DNA of 64,000 nt. Origin: Rhipidocladum racemiflorum (lineage: Eukaryota > Streptophyta > Magnoliopsida > Poales > Poaceae). Positions 55,660 to 64,000 of this stretch are shown here, in pieces. The stretch is taken from assembly GCA_036346355.1 (NCBI GenBank), contig CM070581.1:9114001-9178000 (forward strand), in the 5' to 3' direction. Within the stretch, counting starts at the first letter, position 1; each line of letters begins with the position of its first letter. The translations under genes were made by a program, and so were the position numbers. The notes beneath the pieces are model-generated. The model searched no databases, was not told the origin of the DNA, and saw only the letters and a program-made list of their open reading frames with translations.

Positions 55660-57090
55660 TAATCAGACTCCTCTGATGCAGCTTCATCTGACCCAGATTC
55701 TTCGTCGTCGTCCTCAGACTCTGACACATCAGGTGCTGGAGCAAAGGGATCCTCGATCTCATCTTCACTTTCCTCGTCCTCTGAGCATTCCAGATTCAGA
55801 TGCCTTTGAATATCCTTGAGTCGCTTGGCATTCTTCTTCTGCTTTTCTGAGTTGCTCTTGCAAAGAACAAATATTGACTTCAAAGCTCGCAGAATAGGTG
55901 AAGAAGATCCGCTGGGAGTAGAAGCTGAAGGAGTAGCGGCAGAGGAGGCAGTCCTCCCGTGGAAGCTCGTGGCTCACGAGAAGGGGCCTTGATTGGCCTG
56001 ACTTGAAGTGCCACATGCTTTCCATCGCACTCAAAATGCTGCCCTGTCACTTCCTCAATTAAGTGCATGATAAATGGAGCATATCCACAGCTCCTTCTGG
56101 GCTCCTGTCCAATGAGTCTGATCTCATTCCATATGAAATCAAAAACATCAAAGGGCCTCTGACCATCTTGCATTCTGCTTAAGAGGTTTCTGGTGTACGA
56201 GAGGACATGAGAAGCATCACCTTCTTTTGGAGCCAAGGTCTTCTGAAGAGTCTGCTCAGATAGCAAAGAAGGGCTTCATTCCTTAGTGTCACCTGGCTCA
56301 AACTCTGCATTCTCCTCATACAAGAAATTCAGATTTGATGCGCCAAGTGAGACTTCATTGTGGATCTGATCTCTGTCACCTCGAGTCCGCTTCGTGAAAT
56401 CAAGCAATCGGCAAATCGAACGTATGTGGTTTCATACCAAGTTCCTCGGTCATCCAATGGAGAGTAGAGACTCGATCCTGGAGACATACATTGTGGCATA
56501 GAATCGAGCTATGATCTCCACATTCCAATCATGTTGAAAAGCCATGATCCTCTTGGTGCCGCTTCTTTCACAAGCTGCAATAACATCATTAAACACAAAG
56601 ATCATCTCGCCGCCATGTATTCCCAATCAACACATTGCATTTGGATTACCGGATTCTTTCTAGGATAAATGATCAAGCATAAAAGTCCTCTTTGAAAGAA
56701 TGTCCGTAAACGTGAGTCAAGATGAGAACTGGTCATTCCGCTTTGGATTCTCTTCACGAGCTTTTCTCACTTGTGCTGCTTTTCCTTTGTAGTTTCATCG
56801 CTTTCTTTGAAGTCTAGGGTTTCTTTCAAAGTGTCTCAATCTCGGCATGTCTCTTGGTCGAGATCTCGACGCCCGGCAATTCCCTTGCCTTTTCTAGAGG
56901 GTAGCGGTGCTCCACGAGGCACATTTACCGCTTGAGCGGCCCGAGCAAAGAGGTTCACCGATTGAAATCCCAGGTTGAGATCCTCGAGTGAAGCTCGCTT
57001 TGTTCTCGCCCGATTGGAGTTTTTCTTTTGCGAGTGAAAGTAACCTTGGCTCGAACCACGAGGAGGTTGATCACCTTGACTTGGATCCAT
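55660..57090 (-). pseudogene. Envelope-position ORF (ORF3) of the SIRE-type element
   Basis: In broken frames the minus strand encodes a protein that starts at 57090 (MDPSQGDQPPRGSSQGYF), is Arg/Lys-rich, and includes GFQSVNLFARAAQAVNVPRG. It continues with TLQKTLAPKEGDASHVLSY, FDVFDFIWNEIRLIG, YAPFIMHLIEEVTG and a Ser/Glu/Asp-rich end (SEDEESEDEIEDPF) closing at about 55662. Position between pol and the 3' LTR matches the so-called env-like ORF of SIRE elements; no membrane segment or signal peptide is visible. Its real role is not known. Confidence 0.7.
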
Positions 57091-57099
57091 CTCGACACC

Positions 57100-58205
57100 G
57101 GTGATAAGAGAGTAGCGAGATATGATAGATGAAACTAGAGAGAGAGCTGGCTTTAGTGTTGTACTGTCAACATCGGAAGTTCCGATATAGTATCGGAAAT
57201 TCCGACTTTACATCGGAAGTTCCGACAGAGAATTTGGAAGTTCCGATATATTCTGCACAACCCTAAAACTAGGATTTCAACCAAATCAACCAAAGGAATT
57301 TGATAAAACTTGAGATCTAGGCGGGGAAACACTAGAGCAACAAGTTTACCGAAAGATATGATCAAGAGATTCACGGAAAACGAAGAGACACGGATTGCTC
57401 TAGGGTTTACCTTGAGGATGAAGAACGAGTTTTGAAAGGATTAAGGTCTTCTAATCCGTGAGGCTCTCCTCCTTGAGGTAGATCGGAGTTTCCGAAGAGT
57501 TGAAGACTCCGAGACGACAAGTGATGAAAGAGTGCGGTGGAGGAGAGAGAGAGAGCGTCACGGAGGCCACGTGAATGAATAAAGAAATGAGGTAGGGGCC
57601 AACCGAACCGTCCTTATCATGCGTTTATACGCACTTCGGACGTTCCGAACTGAGGTTCGGAAGTTCCGAACGATTTGATTTTCCAGAAAGTCGGAGTGTC
57701 CGATATAGAATATCGGATTTTCCGAAGAGTTCAAGTTTCCGGTGAACCAAAAGTTGAACAGATTCGATATTCCGATAAAAATATCGGACATTCAAGAGTT
57801 CAAAACACATAATTCGGATATTCCGATGACTGAATCGGATATTCCGATACGTGTATTTTTCCAGCTGACAGGAAGGAAAAGACAGGATTTCTGAGAAGGA
57901 AGGAATTGAGACTTTGAGACAGTGAACTCGGCAGTCATTCTACTTGTGATCAGAGACCAAAACAACAGTCAAAGCTATGATCACAGGTGGAATGACTAAA
58001 GATGCAAGATACAACTCAACTCTTTAAAAAGCAGATAACTAATTTTTGCAATCCTTTTATTTTGAAATCACCAAGAATAGTAACTATATATGCGAGCAAG
58101 ATGTCAAGTCACATTCCGATAGTCTAGGATGTTTAGCTCACTTCTTAATTCGCAAAAACGTTTCTCATCTAGAGGTTTGGTGAAGATATCGGCCGATTGT
58201 TTCTG
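57100..58205 (-). other. Spacer between pol and ORF3 with palindromic words
   Basis: Non-coding in any convincing frame. It carries two clusters of TCGGAA/TTCCGA palindromes, at about 57170-57250 and 57635-57860, like those in the LTR. Confidence 0.6.
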
Positions 58206-58212
58206 TTCTCAA

Positions 58213-58490
58213 CTAGGTAATATCTATGTCTCCATTAAGTGAGTGATCTCTCATGTAGTGGTGTCGGATATCGATATGCTTGGTCCGAGAGTGTTGAACA
58301 GGATTGTTGGCTATTTTGATCGCACTCTCATTGTCACATAAGAGTGGTACCTTCTCCATGTTAAATCCAAAATCCTTTAAGGTTTGCCTCATCCATAATA
58401 ATTGTGCACAACAACTTCCTGCGGCAATGTATTCGGCTTCAGCGGTGGATAGAGCCACTGAATTTTGTTTCTTTGAGGACCAAGACACTA
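58213..58490 (-). pseudogene. RNase H of the copia element
   Basis: Minus-strand frame with SWSSKKQNSVALSTAEAEYI, LCDNESAIKIANNPVQHSRT and KHIDIRHHYMRD, the normal end of copia RNase H. Catalytic Glu (AEAEY) and Asp (CDNES) are kept. It is separated from the reverse transcriptase by a frame break near 58500-58570. Confidence 0.85.
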
Positions 58491-58573
58491 GTGATCTACC
58501 TAGAAATTGACAAGTCCCGAAGTGCTTTTTCTATCCACTTTGCAACCCGCATAATCAGCATCCGAATAACCAA

Positions 58574-59645
58574 TCAAATCAATTTCGATCCTTTAGGATA
58601 CCAAAGCCCTAAACTCGGTGTGTGAACTAAATATCTAAGAATTCTTTTTACGGCTACTAGGTGGCACTCTCTAGGAGCGGCTTGAAATCTTGCACACATA
58701 CACACACTAAGCATAATATCAGGCCTAGATGCACAAAGATAAAGCAATGAACCTATCATGGATCGATATACCTTTTGATCCACGGGATTACCTTCTTCAT
58801 TTAAACCAAGGTGTCCGTTTGTAGCCATGGGTGTATGGATTGGCTTGGCGTTCTCCATGTCAAACTTCTTAAGCATATCTTTGATGTACTTTGTTTGGCA
58901 TAGAAATGTACCTTCCTTGAGTTGTTTGATTTGAAATCCAAGGAAGAATTTTAACTCGCCCATCATTGACATTTCGAACCTCTTTGTCATTATCCTACTA
59001 AATTCCTCACAAAAGCTTTTATTAGTAGAACCAAATATAATGTCATCGACATATATTTGGCACACAAATAAATCATTATCAACAAATTTTGTGAAGAGAG
59101 TAGGATCGACTTTACCAATCTCAAACCCTTTTAATGAGAAAATCCTTAAGGCATTAATACAATGCTCTAGGTGCTTGTTTGAGCACGTAGAGCGCCTTCT
59201 TGAGTTTGTAGCCATGTGAATGATTCTTGTGATCCTCCATTCCCTGCGGTTGCTCAACGTATTCAAATTCGGCTCTTGGACCATTTAGGAAAGCCCTCTT
59301 GACGTCCATTTGATAAAGCTTGAAATCATGGTGAGTAGCAAATGCAACCAATATACGAATTGACTCTAATCTAGCAACGGAGCATAAGTCTCACCAAAAT
59401 CCAAACCTTCAATTTGAGTGAATCCTTGAGCTACCAACCGAGCTTTATTTCTTGTGACAACTCCGTTCTCGCCTTGTTTGTTGCGGAAGACCCATTTGGT
59501 TCCAATCACGTTTTGATTTGGTCTTTCCACCAACGACCACACCTTGTTTCTAACGAAGTTGTTAAGCTCTTCATGCATAGCCATTATCCAATCCGGATCT
59601 TTTAGTGCATCTTCAACCTTCAAAGGTTCCAAAGTAGACACAAAG
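58574..59645 (-). pseudogene. Reverse transcriptase of the copia element
   Basis: Read on the minus strand: VWSLVERPNQNVIGTKWVFR and NKARLVAQGFTQIEG (59641-59366), then YQMDVKRAFLNG (59351-59154), then the catalytic QIYVDDIIFGSTN with MMGELKFFLGFQI and KVYRSMIGSLLYLCASRPDI (59100-58700). YVDD is intact. Frameshifts near 59360 and 59160 break the ORF. Confidence 0.9.
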
Positions 59646-59685
59646 GAGTAAAATTCACAAAAATTAGCTACTCTAGAGCGTGTAG

Positions 59686-61014
59686 TTACCCCCTTTTGGA
59701 TATCAATGAGAATGTTATCGACGGGTGATCTCTTTGGACACTTTGATGCACTCTTGGATGCGGCATTTGAGACGTTCGTTGAATTGGCTCATTATCATCA
59801 ATTTGATCATCCTCCATTAATTTGCTTGAACTATCTTGAGGAATGTCTTGATCTTGATTTGAAGTGGGAGGCTCCACTTGTGTAGATGAATTATCTTGAT
59901 GCTCCTTTTCTTGCGGCCTCACTTCGCCTATAGCCATCTTCTTGATTGCAATGCTTGGCTCTTCCTCATTTTCTAGCACATTTAAATCAACTTGCTCTAC
60001 TTGAGAGTCGTTAGATTCATCAAATGTCACGTCTCTCGCTATTTCAACACAACCCGAAGTTTTGTTAAAAACGCGATAGGCGTAAGCATTTGATCCATAT
60101 CCTAGCAAGAAACCCTCATCGATCTTTGGAGCAAATTTAGAGTTCTTTGGTTTCTTGTTAAGAATGAAACATTTACTACCGAAAACTCTAAAATATGAGA
60201 CATTTGCTTTGTTACCGTAAGAAGTTCGTATGCCGCCTTCTTCAAGATCTTGTGGAGATACAATCGGTTGATGGCATGGCACGCGGTGTTGACGGCTTCC
60301 GCCCAAAAGTGATCGGAAATCTTGTATTCATCAAGCATTGTCCTTGCCATCTCGATCAACGTCCGATTTTTCCTTTCTACCACTCCATTTTGTTGAGGAG
60401 AATATGGAGCGGAGAATTCATGTTTTATTCCTTCTTCATCAAGGAATTCTTCAACTTGAGTATTCTTGAACTCACTTCCATTATCGCTCCGAATCTTCTT
60501 GATCTTCGATCGAATTCATTTTGGGCTCTTCTTGCAAACTTCTTAATTATCCCTTGAGTTTCACTTTTCTCTTGCAAAAGAATACCCACGTGAAGCGAGA
60601 AAAATCATCAACAATAACTAAGCCATACTTGTTACCTCCGATGCTTATATAAGCAACGGGTCCGAAGAGGTCCATGTGTAGAAGCTCCAATGGTTTTGTC
60701 GTCGTCATGATGTTCTTCGCGGGATGACGCGCTCCAACTTGCTTTCCGGCTTGACAAGCGCTACAAATCCTATTTTTCTCAAACTCAACATTTGTTAGTC
60801 CAATGATGTGATCGCCTTTTAGAAGCTTGTCGAGGTTCCTCATGCCAACATGAGCTAGCCGGTGATGCCACAACCAACCCATGCTAGACTTTGCCATTAA
60901 GCATGTTTGAAGTTTAGCGCTATTTGAATTGAAATCAACCAAGTAGAGCTTACCCTTCAAATATCCTTTAAAAGCAATTGAGGAATCGTCTCTTCTAAAG
61001 ACGGTCACATCCAC
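59686..61014 (-). pseudogene. Integrase of the copia element
   Basis: A GAG-pre-integrase zinc region (WLWHHRLAHVGMRNLDKLLK, then CSACQAGKQ) and the core start LELLHMDLFGPV..GGNKYGLVIVDDFSRFTWVFF lie at 61014-60590 (D,D). VERKNRTLIEMARTML (catalytic Glu) with HFWAEAVNTACHAINR is at 60383-60200. A C-terminal region with FGSKCFILNKKPKNSKFAPK and GFLLGYGSNAYAYRVFN is at 60200-60030. One break separates the core from the Glu region. Confidence 0.88.
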
Positions 61015-61149
61015 ATTAGTGAAAAAGACAATTATAACCCATTTCGCAAAGTTGCGACACGGATAACAAATTGTAATTCAAAGATTTAACAAGCAAGACA
61101 TTGGAAATTGAATGATCATTAGAAATAGCAATTTTACCTAATCCCATTA

Positions 61150-61330
61150 CCTCACCTTTACCATTATCACCAAACACAATATTTTCATATTGTGACCCTT
61201 TTCATCAAAAGATGAAAACATTTTCTTTTCTCCGCCATGTGGTTTGTGCAACCACTATCAAGCACCCAACTTGATCCACCGGAGATATAGTCCTACTAAA
61301 ACACATCAAGTCTTGTTTTTAGGTACCCAA
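61150..61330 (-). pseudogene. Protease of the copia element
   Basis: Near 61270-61235 the minus strand reads GGSSWVLDSGCTNHMAE, the copia protease active site (DSG at 61253-61261). Flanking frames are broken. Confidence 0.75.
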
Positions 61331-61452
61331 ATCTTTTGGGTCCTTGCATGTTAGCAATCAATACTTTTGGTACCCACACCTTCTTTTGCTCACATCATTA
61401 GAGTGGTGGGCACCGACAAAATGAGCAACCACTTTACCACGGTGGTTTCTCT

Positions 61453-63338
61453 TCAATATGTAAGAAGCAAAGTGAATGGAATGAGATGTATGACATTGAG
61501 GATGCTCCTTTGATTCTTGCCGGTTTTGATGACTTGTGTGGTGGTCAATGGTTGTTTGTCATTTCCTTTGACAAACTTGATGCATTCCTTACCTTTTACA
61601 ACCACACGGTCATTTCCTTTGCATTCATACTTATCATATCCTAGCCCTTCTTTGTTTTTGTTGCCTCGACCACTTATGGTTTTGTATAGGGCGTCCTTGG
61701 ATTGATAAGTTTTCATGCAACCGTACCTAACCAAGGCACTTAATCTCTCGTTTTCGCTTTTTAATACTTGCACAAATTGAGAATTAGTAGAGCAAGCATT
61801 AATATCAACATTATAGCATCGAGAGCAACCATTGCTAGTGGAAGGAATAGAAGCCATTGAAGAATTTACAATTGGAGAATTAAGATCATTAAGAGATTCA
61901 ATTTGCACTTCAAGAGCTTGGAGATTGTTTTCCAACCTTATGACATTCTCTTGAAGTGACTCATTTGAACTCCATAAGTAATGTTATTGAATTATTAGCC
62001 AAATCAAGCTTTTTGGTTAACAATTCAATTGTCTCCTTTTCTTTTGTGAGAACCTTCTCGAGAGCAAGATTTTTCTTCTTTTCACAAATTAGCAACTCTT
62101 CTTGCTTCTCGAGAGTCTCCTCTTGGCTATCTATTCTTTTCAATAGTTTATGGATCTTATCAATAGCCGTTTTGCTTAAATCACAAAATAGAACATCATC
62201 ATCATCGTCATCGCTATCCAATTCACTATCACTACTTGGAGGTTTTGACTTAGTCATTACCTTCCGCCCTTTTGCCATGAGACAAATGGGTGCGTCGTCG
62301 TTGTCGGTGTCGCTCATGTCGCCGAAGAGTGATTTTGTTGGAGGAGCGGCTTCTATGGCGACGGTGGCGACTCCTTCATCATCGGTGTCGGAGTCGGAGT
62401 CGTTTGAATCCCATTCTTCGCCAATATGGGCTCGCCCCGAGTACTTCTTCTTGTGGCCTTTATTTTTCTTGCTTGGCTCACTCTTCTTTTGCTCATTTGA
62501 GGAGGTCTTCTTCTTTGGACAATCGGCGATGAAGTGTCCAACTTCACCGCACTCATAGCACGCCCTCTTCACATTTCTTCTTCTCCTTGACTTGTCATTG
62601 AAGTTTTTCTTGTATTTGCTTGACCCGTCATACTTGAGGAATTTTTTAAACTTTCTCACAAACAATGCCAAGTCCTCCTCGTCTTCGCTCTCATCTTCTT
62701 CTTCATCACTTGATGTTGATTCTTCCTTTTTGCTTGCCTTCAAAGCTATTTGCTTAGGTCTTGAGCTTGAGCTTTGCTTGGCAAGGTTCTTCACTTCTTT
62801 TGCTTCTTCCTCCATAAGTTCATGTGATAGAATTCTTCCTAGCACATCATTAGGAGTAAGCCTTTTGAAATCTTTTCGCTCTCGTATAAGTGTTACGAGA
62901 GTCGAATTCCTTGGAGCAAAGGCTCTCAACATCTTCTTCACCACAACGTGGTCCGTCATATCCTTGCTTCCAAGTCCTCTTATCTTGTTTACGAGGATCA
63001 TCAAGCGATCATACATTTGTTGTGGAGTCTCATCATCATTCATGACAAATCTCCCCAACTTGCCTTCTAGCAATTCAATCTTTGATTCCCTTACACTTGA
63101 TGTACCCTCATGTGCTACTTGAAGTGTGTCCCATATCTCTTTGGCTTCTTCCAAGCCGTCCACTTTGTTGAATTCCTCGACTCAACGCTCCAAGCAACAC
63201 GCTATGCGGCTTGAGCATTGCGATGGATGTTTTGCTCTTGTTCCGGCGTGAGCTCCATATCGTCTTCCCAAGCATATCTAAACCTGTGCAAACAATTTTC
63301 CAAACACTAGGATGGAGAGACATCAAATGCATTTTCAT
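61453..63338 (-). pseudogene. Gag of the copia element (UBN2 type)
   Basis: The main frame 63163-61961 (400 residues) contains KEIWDTLQVAHEGTSSVRES, FVMNDDETPQQMYDRLMILV, LTPNDVLGRILSHELMEEEA, an acidic stretch, the zinc knuckle CYECGEVGHFIADC, a Lys-rich part, a second acidic part and a C-terminal coiled coil. 63338-63108 holds the N-terminal part in another frame. 61935-61453 continues the coiled-coil region after a break. A long gag with C-terminal extension is usual in SIRE elements. Confidence 0.88.
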
Positions 63339-63608
63339 TTTGTGCCTCCAAGCGGAATAGTACGTGCCATCAAAGAAAGGAGCACGCCGGAGGGCACAAA
63401 GGATATACTGAATGCGAAGAGGAAGTATTTAATTTTTCATAATTGAAAGGAATTTGAGCTCCTGACTAGATGTAGAGGTAGCTTCCTCTTTGCTCTTGCC
63501 GGAGTTCCATCTCGGCTCTCGGACTGCTTTTGCTCGTCATTCATGACAACCTTCAACCCGGTGTTGGCCATCACGTTCCTTCAAGCGGTTAAGCCTTGAG
63601 AAGGTTTG

Positions 63609-63621
63609 GCTCGATACCAAT
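63609..63621 (-). other. Primer-binding site of the copia element
   Basis: The minus strand after the LTR end reads AATTGGTATCGAGCC. This is the tRNA-Met site TGGTATCAGAGC with one base missing (CAGAGC read as CGAGC), in line with other one-base losses in this copy. Confidence 0.65.
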
Positions 63622-64000
63622 TGAAAAGGTTAGAAGATTGCCTAGAGGGGGTGAATAGGCTAATTTAAAATTAAAACAAATTAATGCAAATGAAAGCGGT
63701 CGGATATTCCGAATTAATATCGAACTTCCGAAAACTTCTAACTTCCGTAATTACTTGGACTATCGATTAGTACTCAACCGAGAGAGTCAAGTAGAAAGAG
63801 TAGTTCGACAACTAGCACTAGATGTTAAGAAGGTGCCAAGAGAATCAACAAGATTAAGCGACAGCTAGAGGCGAGAGAGAACACAATAGTTTGATTCCCT
63901 GAGTTCGGATCCTTGAGGGGATCGTGCGTCTCCGTTGAGGAGGTTCCAAAGAACCCGGTCTTTTCCAACCCTTTCCTCCCAAACCTCGGCCGCACTTGAG
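63622..64000 (-). repeat. 5' LTR of the copia element, start only
   Basis: Matches 53571-53950 in order but has several one-base losses relative to it (for example ATCGAACTT against ATCGGAACTT and ACTATCGATT against ACTATCAGATT). It continues past the window end. Confidence 0.9.

Larger units (their letters stand above)
53571..64000 (-). mobile_element. SIRE/Maximus-type Ty1/copia retrotransposon (partial, runs off window)
   Basis: Minus-strand element: 3' LTR 53571-55177, polypurine tract, envelope-position ORF, RNase H, reverse transcriptase, integrase, protease, gag, primer site and the start of the 5' LTR at 63622. Copia domain order (integrase before reverse transcriptase), a long UBN2-type gag, an extra ORF 3' of pol, and LTRs starting TGAAAGTGCATCTAGGCCCC point to the SIRE/Maximus lineage. 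The polyprotein is split by stops and frameshifts. The target duplication cannot be checked because the right end is outside. Confidence 0.92.

Overview
The window looks like grass (Poaceae) nuclear DNA. Its genes have plant exon-intron structure and plant-type products: a plastid-type geranylgeranyl diphosphate synthase, a Golgi UDP-sugar transporter, a DUF2921 membrane protein and a CCT1 chaperonin fragment. They sit in nested LTR retrotransposons and small MITEs of kinds common in grasses. The species cannot be named from the sequence. I see no rRNA, tRNA, organellar or CRISPR sequence.

Layout. 1-3.4 kb: decayed minus-strand Ty3/gypsy element (reverse transcriptase, primer-binding site). 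3.4-5.75 kb: a hAT-like remnant, then only the last two exons of a UDP-rhamnose/UDP-galactose transporter-like gene. 7.5-10.5 kb: an apparently intact two-exon GGPP synthase with MITEs upstream and in its intron. 11.8-18.4 kb: a gag-only minus-strand LTR retrotransposon whose 5' LTR stops at a Helitron-like terminus. 18.4-26.9 kb: repeats (microsatellite, short insertions, MITEs, an inverted LTR relative, fold-back repeats) and no confident gene. 27.05-29.2 kb: a solo LTR with a perfect target-site duplication (TSD). 30.8-31.85 kb: a retroposed sequence and a MITE.

31.86-48.42 kb is the centrepiece. One intronless DUF2921 gene on the minus strand is split by a 2-kb non-autonomous LTR retrotransposon (34191-47600, TSD GAAGT). 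The 5' LTR of that element is itself split by an 11.4-kb Ty3/gypsy Tat-type element (36115-47527, TSD CAAAC). Both gene halves remain open and join in frame across the TSD. The same gene has a 3.2-kb solo LTR 134 bp upstream of its start (48553-51735, TSD CCAAA) and a MITE directly against its stop codon.

52.2-64 kb: a 240-bp tandem duplication, a repeat shared with the 27-29 kb region, two exons of CCT1, and a SIRE/Maximus-type Ty1/copia element (minus strand, 53571 past the window end). The copia element has gag, protease, integrase, reverse transcriptase, RNase H and an envelope-position ORF. It inserted directly in the CCT1 coding exon.

Only the GGPP synthase looks functional as read. 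The rest is mainly a record of insertion history. The clearest signal is the three-level nest in the DUF2921 gene. The inner element's LTRs look older than those of the element it interrupts; C-to-T change at CG sites and one-base indels at CG-rich runs account for much of that.
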